A stretch of 15,676 nucleotides of DNA from Micavibrio_C sp964577255 (GCA_964577255.1 CAZNYM010000044.1:1-15676); one strand, 5' to 3'. Positions 1 to 7,368 are shown, numbered from the stretch's first letter. Program-made: numbers and translations. The notes: generated by a model not told the origin, from the letters alone.

Positions 1-284
1 CCCGCCAGCGCGGGCAGCGCCGCCTTCACGGCGTCTGCCGTTCCTTTGCGGCTTTTCTGCACCACCGCGCGGTGCGGCTTGACCGCCGCCGCCACGTCGT
101 CCATGCCCGGGCCGGTGACGACGACGATGCGGGCGGGCTTCAGCGCCATGGCCGTTTTCACTACGTGCGCCACCAGCGGCAGGCCGCCGATCTCATGCAG
201 CACCTTGGGCCGCGCCGATTTCATGCGCGTGCCCCGCCCGGCGGCGAGAATGACGACAGCGAGGGAGGATTTTTGCTTGCTCAT
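1..284 (-). CDS. glmU: GlmU-like nucleotidyltransferase, N-terminal part (runs off left edge)
   Basis: The 94 visible residues match the N-terminus of GlmU, the cytoplasmic enzyme that makes UDP-N-acetylglucosamine for peptidoglycan and lipopolysaccharide. The nucleotide-binding signature LAAGRGTRMKS lies at residues 13-23 and is followed directly by PKVLH (26-30). Further on, QKSRKGTADAV aligns with the uracil-binding Gln and Gly-Thr region of the pyrophosphorylase domain. The C-terminal acetyltransferase domain would lie beyond position 1 and cannot be seen, so a stand-alone sugar-phosphate nucleotidyltransferase remains possible. The ATG at 284 is the only sensible start: the ATG at 292 runs into a stop after three codons. 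There is no Shine-Dalgarno sequence, but a -10-like box lies just upstream (see 291-319), suggesting a leaderless message. Confidence 0.85.
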   Translation of the reverse strand, partial: MSKQKSSLAVVILAAGRGTRMKSARPKVLHEIGGLPLVAHVVKTAMALKPARIVVVTGPGMDDVAAAVKPHRAVVQKSRKGTADAVKAALPALA

Positions 285-290
285 GCGCGC

Positions 291-319
291 ATATTAGGGT
301 CGAAAGCGCGCAAACCCAA
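291..319 (-). promoter_or_regulatory. Candidate promoter giving a leaderless glmU mRNA
   Basis: On the minus strand a -35-like TTGGGT (319-314) is separated by 17 bp from a -10-like TAATAT (296-291). Counting seven bases on from the -10 box puts the start of transcription at the A of the glmU ATG (284). The hexamers are only partial matches to consensus (3/6 and 4/6). The exact spacing and the lack of a Shine-Dalgarno sequence support the call. Confidence 0.45.
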
Positions 320-371
320 GCCCTGTTGGGGCCCGGGTCCGTCACAAGCTATTACATAATATTACAGAAAT

Positions 372-1280
372 TTATTCCGCGCTGGCCTTCATCAGGGCGT
401 CGCCGCTCTGATAGGACGTCAGGTGCATGAACAGCGTGCCGTAGTCGGTCTTAACGCGGATCTTGACCGGCACGGCCGGGCCGTCCTTGTCGAGCTGCGC
501 CATCCACACGGTCGGCAGGCTGCCTTTCAGACGTCCTTGCTCCTGGATCGACATCCAGCCGCGCGGTTTCTTGTGCCAGGCACCACCCTCGGGAGTAACC
601 TCAACCTCGCAGCGCACGGCCGGGCCGGAATAGACGTTGTAGTCGGTCGCCTTCATCTCCTCGCGGTCGGCGTGACGGAAAGCGAGTTCGAAGCGGCGCG
701 CGCCGTCATAGATGTCGGCAGCGCCCTGGCATTCTCCGCCCTGGGCCACGCTTTCCATGACCGCGAGCGTTGCACTCAGGATGTCGGTCGTGTCTTTCAC
801 GAGAGCGGGGTCAAGAACCTCCTGCGGCTTGTCCTGCCCTTCCTCGATCACGCGCACGGCGCGCAGGCTGCCCTGGGCGTCGTAGCTGTATTCCTTCATC
901 TCGTTTTCGTCGCGCCACAGCGCGGTCGAGCGATGGATCTCAGGGCGGCCGCCATTCTGCTGGCGCTTGCCGATGGTTTCGAACGTGCCGCTCCAGGGCG
1001 CCAGCTTTTTGAGGAAGCCGATGGTCTGCGCGTCGATACGCAGATCGTAACGGTCGTTTTTTTGATACCCGACCTCAAGCTTCGCCTGCACGGCGTGGAT
1101 GCCGCCGGCGTAGACGTCATAGGTCATGACCTGCGAGTGGCTGCTGCGCGTCGGGGCCTTCTGCAGCTTCTCGGCAAAAGTGGCAGCACTGGTCGAACCC
1201 AGCATGGCGACAGAAATAAGCGCCAGCAGCAAGGCGCCGGCGATCAGGCTGGGTACGGCGTGGCGGCGGTTGTTAACCAT
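372..1280 (-). CDS. DUF3108-family secreted/periplasmic protein
   Basis: This is a 302-residue protein of unknown biochemical role. The N-terminus has two arginines, then a hydrophobic stretch (about residues 11-27) and a small-residue site ending STSAA at 29-33, so it is probably exported by Sec. The mature part resembles DUF3108: an opening strand MTYDVYAGGI near 52-61, an ILSA segment near 168, an ADIYDGARRFEL block near 188-199, and a closing DYGTLFMHL strand near 279-287. Cys184 and Cys224 could form a disulfide. I chose the ATG at 1280 because a purine-rich GGGAGAAG sits 6-8 bp upstream. In-frame starts at 1328 (TTG) and 1313 (ATG) would add residues before the signal peptide. glmU follows on the same strand after 87 bp, with its own candidate promoter. 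Confidence 0.8.
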   Translation of the reverse strand: MVNNRRHAVPSLIAGALLLALISVAMLGSTSAATFAEKLQKAPTRSSHSQVMTYDVYAGGIHAVQAKLEVGYQKNDRYDLRIDAQTIGFLKKLAPWSGTFETIGKRQQNGGRPEIHRSTALWRDENEMKEYSYDAQGSLRAVRVIEEGQDKPQEVLDPALVKDTTDILSATLAVMESVAQGGECQGAADIYDGARRFELAFRHADREEMKATDYNVYSGPAVRCEVEVTPEGGAWHKKPRGWMSIQEQGRLKGSLPTVWMAQLDKDGPAVPVKIRVKTDYGTLFMHLTSYQSGDALMKASAE

Positions 1281-1439
1281 AAAATCTTCTCCCGTGAACG
1301 GTGTCCCGTCCATGATATAGCCCACCAATGGTTAATATTGCATGACTGGGCGCTGATTGCAAAAAAACATACTATATTCCGTAAATTAAAAGTCTTCCGC
1401 CCTTCCCCTCCTGCGCTCCCTGCCGATAGAGTGAAAAAG
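1281..1439. other. Divergent intergenic region between the DUF3108 gene and PL1
   Basis: This AT-rich gap holds the control regions of two divergent genes. For the minus strand, TTGCAA (1362-1357) and AATATT (1339-1334) are spaced by 17 bp, each a 4/6 match. They would start the DUF3108 message near 1327. For the plus strand, TATATT at 1373-1378 could be a -10 box, but I see no good -35. I see no hairpin terminator and no small gene. Confidence 0.4.
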
Positions 1440-2198
1440 ATGATGAAAAAGAATCACATAATGGGTGGGGCACCCGATTCCGGGAATATATTATTCCTGA
1501 TCCTGATCGCGGTCGCCCTGTTCGCGGCGCTGAGTTACGTCGCGAGCCAGACGCTTCGCAGCGGCAATCCCTCGGCGGCGAAGGATAATAATGTCATCGC
1601 CGGTTCGGAAATCATCCAGTACGCCACCGGCGTGGCGCAAGCCATTACCCGCATGAAGGTCCAGGGCGTCGACCCGGCGGCGCTGTGCTTTGACGCCGAA
1701 GCATGGGGCCATAACGATTACGATCACGCCGGCTGCAGCGACCCGCACAATCAGGTGTTCGGCACCGCGCCCGGCGCGGGCGGCATCACCATTTCCAAAC
1801 CGCCCGCCACCGCCGGGCAGAATCTGGTCTGGTACATCTCCGGGCAAAGCTGCGTGCCGGGTCTGGGTACTCATGTCGATGATGACTGCAACACCGACGG
1901 CGATGCGTCGTCCGAAGACATCATCATGTTCCTGCCCGGCGTCTCGCTCGCTGTCTGTCAGGATATCAACAAGCGCCTGGGCATCACGGGCGAAGGTGCG
2001 CCGCCGCCGGTGGCGGCGGGTGATCTCTATCCCGCCGGCCTGCCGGAATTTGCGGGCACGTTCGCCGACGGCGGCCGTGTCGACAGCGGCGGCAGCGATA
2101 TGGCGGTGCTGCGCGGCAAGAATTTCGGCTGCGTTGAAGGCGCCGGCACGCCGCCTGCTGGCACCTATGTCTATTTCCACGTTCTCATGCCGCGATAA
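1440..2198 (+). CDS. Pilin-like membrane-anchored protein PL1 (paralogue of PL2)
   Basis: This 252-residue protein is of no family I can name with confidence. A short basic N-terminus leads into Gly15-Asn16 and a hydrophobic helix (about 17-36), then a soluble domain. This is the plan of a type IV pilin or pseudopilin, but the Glu normally at +5 is absent (ILFLI). The whole chain aligns with the protein at 6649-7368: the Gly-Asn helix, a PHNQVF block at 102-107, a WYI at 131-133, an SEDIIMF helix ending in Cys173, and a C-terminal Cys231 followed by YVYFHVLMPR (243-252). Extra cysteines at 83, 99, 138 and 150 may form further disulfides. GTG 1431 and ATG 1443 are alternative starts; no clear Shine-Dalgarno sequence decides between them. 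The stop lies 5 bp before dapD, so the two genes are probably cotranscribed. Confidence 0.8.
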   Translation: MMKKNHIMGGAPDSGNILFLILIAVALFAALSYVASQTLRSGNPSAAKDNNVIAGSEIIQYATGVAQAITRMKVQGVDPAALCFDAEAWGHNDYDHAGCSDPHNQVFGTAPGAGGITISKPPATAGQNLVWYISGQSCVPGLGTHVDDDCNTDGDASSEDIIMFLPGVSLAVCQDINKRLGITGEGAPPPVAAGDLYPAGLPEFAGTFADGGRVDSGGSDMAVLRGKNFGCVEGAGTPPAGTYVYFHVLMPR

Positions 2199-2203
2199 AA
2201 GTC

Positions 2204-3067
2204 ATGTCCCTTTCTGAAACACTCTCCGCGACCGATATGGAGGCGACCATCACCCAGGCCTGGGAGACGCGCGGGAATGTCGGTCTCTCCACCACCGGCA
2301 TCGTGCGCGACAGCGTCATGTACGCCATGCGCCTGCTCGATGAAGGCAAGTTGCGCGTAGCCGAGCCGGTGGCCGAAGGGCACTGGATTGTGCAGGAATG
2401 GCTGAAAAAAGCGATCCTTCTGTATTTCCGCCTGACCCGCAACGAAGAGATCAAGGGCGCGCCCGGTGACACGCTGTGGTTCGACAAAGTGCCGATGAAG
2501 TTTGAGCGCTGGCGCGGCGATACGTTCGAGGCAGCGGGCTTTCGCGCCGTGCCGGGCAGCCTGGTGCGCTACGGCGCTTATATAGGCAAGGATGTCGTGC
2601 TGATGCCCTCCTTCGTCAATATCGGCGCGCATGTCGGCGCGGGCACGATGGTCGACACCTGGGCCACCATCGGCTCCTGCGCCCAGATCGGGAAGAACTG
2701 CCATATCTCGGGCGGGGCCGGCATCGGCGGCGTGCTCGAACCGCTGCAGATGGCGCCCGTCATCATCGAGGATAACGTCTTCATCGGCGCGCGCAGCGAA
2801 ATCGCCGAGGGCGTGCGGGTGGAAAAGGGCGCGGTGATCGCCATGGGCGTGTTCATCGGCGCGTCGACTAAAATCATCGACCGCGCCAGCGGCGAAATCT
2901 TCCAGGGCCGCGTGCCGTCCTACGCCGTGGTGGTGCCGGGAACGCTGCCGGGCAGTGCCCTGCCCGACGGTTCGCCCGGGCCTGGCCTCGCCTGCGCCGT
3001 GATCGTCAAGCGCGTCGATGAAAAGACCCGCGCCAAGACCGCGATCAATGAATTGCTGCGCGCCTAG
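2204..3067 (+). CDS. dapD: 2,3,4,5-tetrahydropyridine-2,6-dicarboxylate N-succinyltransferase
   Basis: DapD transfers succinyl from succinyl-CoA to tetrahydrodipicolinate in the cytoplasm, a step in the succinylase route to meso-diaminopimelate and lysine. The 287-residue protein has the usual length. It has an alpha-helical N-terminal domain (1-110), a left-handed beta-helix of hexapeptide repeats (about 115-225), and the family signature DTWATIGSCAQIG (151-163) followed by HISGGAGIGGVLEP (167-180). A short C-terminal segment caps the fold. The gene starts 5 bp after PL1 with no Shine-Dalgarno sequence, so it probably depends on translation of PL1. Its TAG overlaps the truA TAG of the opposite strand. 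dapE, often next to dapD in related bacteria, is not in this window. Confidence 0.96.
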   Translation: MSLSETLSATDMEATITQAWETRGNVGLSTTGIVRDSVMYAMRLLDEGKLRVAEPVAEGHWIVQEWLKKAILLYFRLTRNEEIKGAPGDTLWFDKVPMKFERWRGDTFEAAGFRAVPGSLVRYGAYIGKDVVLMPSFVNIGAHVGAGTMVDTWATIGSCAQIGKNCHISGGAGIGGVLEPLQMAPVIIEDNVFIGARSEIAEGVRVEKGAVIAMGVFIGASTKIIDRASGEIFQGRVPSYAVVVPGTLPGSALPDGSPGPGLACAVIVKRVDEKTRAKTAINELLRA

Positions 3068-3834
3068 TACTCGATATTGACAAGATACAGCCCGTCGGGC
3101 GGCGCCGTGGGGCCGCCCTGGCGGCGGTCACGCGCGTCAAGCGCGGTCTTGATATCGGCGGGCGTCCATTTCCCCTCCCCGACCAGCGCCAGCGTGCCCA
3201 CCATGTTGCGCACCTGATGATGCAGGAAGGACCGTGCCCGGGCGTGGAAGCGCACTTCGTATCCGCCGCAGGAATCGTAAGCCATTTCCTCGATCGTCAG
3301 CTCGTCAAGCGTCTTCTCCGGCGATTTCCCCTGGCACTCGCTGTCGCGGAAACTGGTGAAATCGTGATGGCCTGTCAGGAATTTCGCCCCTTCGCGCATC
3401 GCAGCGACATCAAGCCGTTTCCAGTGATGCCAGACTTTTCCCTGCTCGAATGTCGGCTTGGCCGAGCGGGTCAGTACGCGGTAGGTGTAGGTTTTCATCA
3501 GTGCGGAAAAGCGGGCGTGGAAATCGGGCGCGGCTTCCTCGGCCTTCAGCACCGCCACCGGAAGATCGCGCAGATGGGCGTTGATCGCCTTGGCGAGATC
3601 ATAGGCGCTTAAGGAGCGGCCACCGTAATCAAGATCAAAATGCGCCACCTGGCCGCGCGCGTGCACGCCGGCATCCGTGCGCCCGGCGCCGTGGACGGTG
3701 ATGTCCTGCTGGCAGAAACCGGCAAGAGCATCCTCGATCGCCTGCTGCACGCTCGGCACCTGCTCCTGCCGCTGCCAGCCGGCGAAGACGCTTCCGTCAT
3801 ATTCGATCGTGATCTTCCAGCGCTGCGCGGCCAT
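3064..3834 (-). CDS. truA: tRNA pseudouridine(38-40) synthase TruA
   Basis: TruA converts uridine to pseudouridine at positions 38-40 of the anticodon arm of many tRNAs. The catalytic motif GRTDAGVHA is at residues 51-59, with Asp54 as nucleophile. The start ITIEYDGSVFAGWQRQ (9-22) and the second-domain block FLHHQVRNMVGTLALVG (203-219) are also family hallmarks. The length of 256 residues is typical. A GGAA lies about 8 bp before the ATG, within the last codons of fmt, and the fmt stop is only 3 bp upstream. This is the last gene of the rmuC-def-fmt-truA operon. No terminator follows, because its stop codon overlaps that of the convergent dapD. Confidence 0.97.
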   Translation of the reverse strand: MAAQRWKITIEYDGSVFAGWQRQEQVPSVQQAIEDALAGFCQQDITVHGAGRTDAGVHARGQVAHFDLDYGGRSLSAYDLAKAINAHLRDLPVAVLKAEEAAPDFHARFSALMKTYTYRVLTRSAKPTFEQGKVWHHWKRLDVAAMREGAKFLTGHHDFTSFRDSECQGKSPEKTLDELTIEEMAYDSCGGYEVRFHARARSFLHHQVRNMVGTLALVGEGKWTPADIKTALDARDRRQGGPTAPPDGLYLVNIEY

Positions 3835-3837
3835 GAT

Positions 3838-4782
3838 TTATTCCAGTACCATGCCCGGCGCGAGCGCGCGGCCGTTGAGCGCCGCTTTGATATCCATCGG
3901 CCGGGCGTTGTCGGGTTGCACCTGAAGCAATTGTAAAACCGTGCCGTCACCACAAACAACGTGCCCCTGCGCGTCCGTAAGCGTGCCCGGCTTTCCCGTG
4001 ACCGCTCCGGCGCCCGGCGCGGCGGCAAGGATTTTCAGGCGCGCCCCGCCCGGCAGGAAGCCATACACCCCCGGCCAGGGATTGAGCGCGCGGATCTGGC
4101 GGTCTATCTCTATCGCTGTCTTATTCCAGTCGATGCGCCCGTCCTCTTTCTTCAAAAGCGGCGCGTAGGTCGCGCCCTCGGCCGGCTGCGCCGTGGCGGG
4201 AAGTTTTTCTTGCTCTCGCGCCAGCCTGCCGGCTGCATCCTTGATCATGCGCGCGCCCAGCGCCGCGAGCGCGTCGTGAAGCAAAGGCGCAGTCATTGCG
4301 GGATCAAGAACGATCGCTTCGCGGCTGATCACCGGGCCGGTGTCGAGCCCTTCCTCCATCTGCATGATGCACACGCCGCTTTGCGCGTCGCCCTTCCAGA
4401 TCGCGTGCTGGATCGGCGACGCCCCGCGCCAGCGCGGCAGCAGCGAGGCATGAATGTTCAGGCAGCCGAAGCGCGGGGCGTCCAGCACGCCGGGCGGCAG
4501 GATCAGGCCGTAGGCCGCCACCACCGCCACATCGGCCTTCAAAGCGCGGAACTGCCCGACCGCTTCCGGGGATTTTTTCAGAGACGCGGGATGAAAAACG
4601 TCTATGCCCCTTGTCTTTGCCGCTTCATGCACGGGGGAAAGCTGCACATGCTGCCCGCGGCCCTTGGGGCGTGGCGGCTGGGTGTAGACGGCAACGATCT
4701 CGTGCGCCGCCGCCAGCGCTTCAAACGCCGGCACGGCGAAAGCGGGCGTGCCCATGAACACGATGCGCAGTTTTTCCGCCAT
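3838..4782 (-). CDS. fmt: Methionyl-tRNA formyltransferase
   Basis: Fmt formylates Met-tRNAfMet with 10-formyl-tetrahydrofolate, making the initiator tRNA used for bacterial translation. The N-terminal Rossmann-type domain begins with RIVFMGTPAFAVP (6-18). The active-site residues Asn109, His111 and Asp147 are present in LNIHASLLPRWRGASPI (108-124) and EEGLDTGP (143-150). The C-terminal tRNA-binding domain includes RALNPWPGVY (231-240). The length of 314 residues is standard. The start codon shares its A with the def stop (TGATG at 4784-4780), so formylase and deformylase production are translationally coupled, as expected for enzymes acting one after the other. Confidence 0.97.
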   Translation of the reverse strand: MAEKLRIVFMGTPAFAVPAFEALAAAHEIVAVYTQPPRPKGRGQHVQLSPVHEAAKTRGIDVFHPASLKKSPEAVGQFRALKADVAVVAAYGLILPPGVLDAPRFGCLNIHASLLPRWRGASPIQHAIWKGDAQSGVCIMQMEEGLDTGPVISREAIVLDPAMTAPLLHDALAALGARMIKDAAGRLAREQEKLPATAQPAEGATYAPLLKKEDGRIDWNKTAIEIDRQIRALNPWPGVYGFLPGGARLKILAAAPGAGAVTGKPGTLTDAQGHVVCGDGTVLQLLQVQPDNARPMDIKAALNGRALAPGMVLE

Positions 4783-5366
4783 CAGAGCAGGCCGTCCTGC
4801 TTTTTCATTTTCTGCACGCGCTTGATCATCATGTCGCGCTTCATCTTGGAGATATAATCGAAGAACAGCACGCCGTTGAGGTGGTCAAGCTCGTGCTGCA
4901 CGCAGTGCGACAGCAGCCCGGCCGCCTGCACGATCTGCTCCTGCCCGGCCGTGTCGCGGTATCTCACCTTCACTTCCGCCGGGCGGATCACATCGGCATA
5001 TTGCTGCGGGATCGACAGGCACCCTTCCTCGTACACTGATTTCTTTTCCGACGCCCACACGATCTCGGGATTGACCATCAAAAGCGGCGGCGCGGGATTT
5101 TCATCCTGCCCGCGCAGGCCTTCGACGCGCACCACGCCGTCGCCCTCCTCTTCGCCGTAAGTCCACCAGTCGTCGGGCACATGGCAGATGATGAGCCGCT
5201 GCAGATGCCCGACCTGATTGGCGGCGAGGCCTATGCCCTTGGCCGCGCGCATGGTCGCGCGCATGTTTTCAAGCATGGTTTTCACACCCTCGTCGATGCG
5301 TTCGACCGGCTGCGCCTTCTCGCGCAGCACCGGGTCCGGCACGGTGATGATCGGCAGCTCAGCCAT
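4782..5366 (-). CDS. def: Peptide deformylase
   Basis: This metalloenzyme removes the formyl group from the N-terminus of new proteins. All three family motifs are intact: GIGLAANQVG (44-53), EEGCLSIP (113-120, metal-binding Cys116) and HELDH (158-162, two metal-binding His and the catalytic Glu159). The protein is 194 residues, slightly long because of an acidic insertion at about 66-95, between motifs I and II. An AGGA sits about 6 bp before the ATG, inside the end of rmuC, and the two reading frames overlap by 8 bp. The C-terminal tail (174-190) is Lys/Met-rich and may contact the ribosome or RNA, which is inference only. Confidence 0.97.
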   Translation of the reverse strand: MAELPIITVPDPVLREKAQPVERIDEGVKTMLENMRATMRAAKGIGLAANQVGHLQRLIICHVPDDWWTYGEEEGDGVVRVEGLRGQDENPAPPLLMVNPEIVWASEKKSVYEEGCLSIPQQYADVIRPAEVKVRYRDTAGQEQIVQAAGLLSHCVQHELDHLNGVLFFDYISKMKRDMMIKRVQKMKKQDGLL

Positions 5367-6597
5367 GGGCTTTCCTGTTTTCCTCGTCGTCGTTGCCGGC
5401 CGGCAAAGCGGGCGCGAACGGCCGCGGCGTGGCTTCTATATAGTCGGCGGCGGGCAGCTCCTTGCCGGCGGTCTGCACGTGCAGGTCGCGGAGGCGCTTG
5501 CTGGCGGGCACGATCATGCGCTCGAACGACCCCACCGCCTTGTTATAGCCCTCAAGCGCGGCTCCCAGGCCCTTGCCGGCCTTCTCAAGATGCGCGCCGA
5601 ATGTGGACAGGCGCTGGAACAAATCGCTGCCCGCCTCGGCGATCTGCTGGGCGTTGCGCGCCAGCTCGACCTGACGCCAGCTCAGGCCGACCACGCGCAA
5701 AAGCGCGATGATCAGCGTGGGCGAGGCGATCACGACGCGCTGCTGGGCGGCGAAATCGGCCAGATCCGGATCGGCGCGCAGCGCCGCGCTGAACAGCAGC
5801 TCGGACGGCAGGAACAGCACTACGAAATCGGGGCTGTCCAGCTGTTCCCAGTAATTCTTGGCGCCCAGCTTTTTGGCGTGATCGCGCACATGGCGCGCCA
5901 GCTCCTGCTGCAGACGCGTGTGTTCCGCCGGATCGCTCTCTTCGTGAAGATCGTCGGCGAAATGATTGACCGGCGCCTTGGCGTCGATCACGATGTTGAA
6001 ACCGTCATGCAGCTTGATCACCACATCGGGACGCAGCCGCCCTTCCGCGGTCTCGAGCGACGCCTGCACATGATAATGCACGCCCTTCATCAGGCCGGAA
6101 TTATCCAGCAGGCGCTCGAGGACGTATTCCCCCCAGCGCCCCTGCGCCGAAGGGTTGTTGAGGGCGCCCGCCAGGCGCGCGGTCTCGCGCGAGAGCGACT
6201 GCAGATCGTCGCGCAGCATCTTGTCGGTGCCCTTGATCTGCTCGACCGCGCTGTTGAGGGTCTTGAGATTCTCCGCGACCGGCGTGACCAGCGTAGCGAA
6301 GTCCTTGTGTTTCTTCTCGAGATCGTGCGCGCCCTCGGCCTGGGCCTGGCGCAGCTTTTCCTGCGCCAGCTGCATAAACTGTTCGCTGTTTTTCTGCAGC
6401 GCCTCGCGCGCCGCCTGGGCGAAGGCGCCTTCCATCGCGCCGCGCCCGGCCAGCGCGGCGTCAAGCTCGGCCCTGAGCGCCGCCCGCGCGCGCTCCGCCC
6501 GCAGGAAGCGCGGGCCGAACAGGCCGAAAGCCAGCAGGAGGCCGGCGCAAACGCCCGCCGCCAGGAAAATCAGATTCGTCGCCATGACCGCGTCCAT
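5359..6597 (-). CDS. rmuC: RmuC-family DNA recombination protein
   Basis: RmuC homologues limit recombination at inverted repeats and carry a nuclease-like core; the exact substrate is unsettled. This 412-residue protein has an N-terminal membrane anchor (about 8-32), an Ala/Glu/Gln-rich coiled coil (34-145), then the RmuC core. The core shows GRWGEYVLERLLD (153-165), RPDVVIKL to VIDAKAPV (189-210), FLPSE (262-266) and VVIASPTLIIALLR (288-301). The C-terminal 390-412 is acidic and disordered-looking. I prefer the ATG at 6597, with GGA six bases upstream; the in-frame TTG at 6618 and ATG at 6585 are alternatives. It heads the operon rmuC-def-fmt-truA and is divergent from PL2, with 51 bp between the start codons. 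Confidence 0.93.
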   Translation of the reverse strand: MDAVMATNLIFLAAGVCAGLLLAFGLFGPRFLRAERARAALRAELDAALAGRGAMEGAFAQAAREALQKNSEQFMQLAQEKLRQAQAEGAHDLEKKHKDFATLVTPVAENLKTLNSAVEQIKGTDKMLRDDLQSLSRETARLAGALNNPSAQGRWGEYVLERLLDNSGLMKGVHYHVQASLETAEGRLRPDVVIKLHDGFNIVIDAKAPVNHFADDLHEESDPAEHTRLQQELARHVRDHAKKLGAKNYWEQLDSPDFVVLFLPSELLFSAALRADPDLADFAAQQRVVIASPTLIIALLRVVGLSWRQVELARNAQQIAEAGSDLFQRLSTFGAHLEKAGKGLGAALEGYNKAVGSFERMIVPASKRLRDLHVQTAGKELPAADYIEATPRPFAPALPAGNDDEENRKAHG

Positions 6598-6633
6598 GCT
6601 GCGTCCAAGCCTTTCCAAGCGTTGCCGATGGTG

Positions 6634-6639
6634 TAGAAT
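6634..6639 (+). promoter_or_regulatory. Candidate -10 box just upstream of PL2
   Basis: TAGAAT (5/6 match to TATAAT) ends 9 bp before the PL2 ATG, so transcription would start near 6646, about 3 bases before the start codon. No convincing -35 and no Shine-Dalgarno sequence are visible. If real, the message is almost leaderless. Confidence 0.35.
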
Positions 6640-6648
6640 AGCACCGTT

Positions 6649-7368
6649 ATGAAGGCAAGGCGCAAATCTTTTTTACGGCAAAAACCGGCGGCCCGGCGCG
6701 CAGCGGAGCGCGGCAACGCCATGGTTTACGTGCTGATCGTGGTGGTGCTCCTGGCGGCGTTGACCCTGATCCTGGCCCGCCAGGGCGACACTTCCGAGCA
6801 AGGCAATTTAAGTGCCGAACGCACCGAGATCGCCGCCAACCAGATCCTGGCCACCACCATGCAGCTCAAGCAGGCGGTCGATCAGATGCTTTACAGCGGC
6901 GCCACACCGGCCACGCTCGATTTCACCACACCCGACGACGAACCGGCCTACAGCACCGCCCCGCACGTCAATAAAGTATTCCACCCCGAGGGCGGCGGCG
7001 TGGTCATGCCGCGCATCATCGACGACGCCATCAACCAGGTCTCCGCCGACCCGCCGGCGCAATGGTATATCGGCCGCTTCAACAACACCGACTGGACGGC
7101 AAGCGCCGCCGAGGACGTGATCCTGGCCGCGCACCAGATCAAGGAAGAAGTCTGTGCCGCCATCAATCTGAAACTGACCGGTGCCGCGACCATCCCCGCC
7201 GCCGCAGCCGAGCCGCGCAACTTCGCCATCGACGACCAGCTGCATGGCGGCACCAACGCCGATCTCAACGCTGCCGCCTGCGCCGGCTGTGCGGGCGCGC
7301 TGCAGCTATGCGTCGAAGCACCCAGCGGCGATTCCTGGACATTCTACAGCGTCGTGGTGCCGCAGTAA
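6649..7368 (+). CDS. Pilin-like membrane-anchored protein PL2 (paralogue of PL1)
   Basis: This 239-residue protein has no family name I can give with certainty. A strongly basic N-terminus (10 Lys/Arg in the first 21 residues) precedes Gly22-Asn23 and a hydrophobic helix (24-43), then a long amphipathic stretch (57-83) and a soluble domain. The layout is that of pilins and pseudopilins. The residue expected to be Glu5 is not Glu, so classic PilD processing is uncertain. It matches PL1 in order: the Gly-Asn helix, PHVNKVF (105-111), WYI (139-141), AEDVILA leading to Cys169, and Cys221 followed by FYSVVVPQ (232-239). Two more cysteines (211, 214) are unique to PL2. A later ATG at 6721 would remove the basic leader and is less likely. 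It is convergent with engB, with 10 bp between the stops. Confidence 0.8.
   Translation: MKARRKSFLRQKPAARRAAERGNAMVYVLIVVVLLAALTLILARQGDTSEQGNLSAERTEIAANQILATTMQLKQAVDQMLYSGATPATLDFTTPDDEPAYSTAPHVNKVFHPEGGGVVMPRIIDDAINQVSADPPAQWYIGRFNNTDWTASAAEDVILAAHQIKEEVCAAINLKLTGAATIPAAAAEPRNFAIDDQLHGGTNADLNAAACAGCAGALQLCVEAPSGDSWTFYSVVVPQ

Noticed and set aside
300..371. A terminator hairpin after the DUF3108 gene (GGGGCCCGGGTCC region)
   Set aside because: The GC-rich near-palindrome is short and has no T run on the minus strand, so intrinsic termination is not supported.
423..1430. A long plus-strand frame running antisense to the DUF3108 gene and in frame with PL1
   Set aside because: It mirrors the codon bias of the minus-strand gene, starts at an unsupported GTG, and its residues are His/Arg/Ala-rich with no motif. 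Only the part from 1440 has a membrane helix and homology to PL2.
5218..6636. A 472-codon plus-strand frame opposite def and rmuC
   Set aside because: It lies antisense to two clearly identified genes and has the Arg/Gln/Leu-rich composition typical of high-GC shadow frames.
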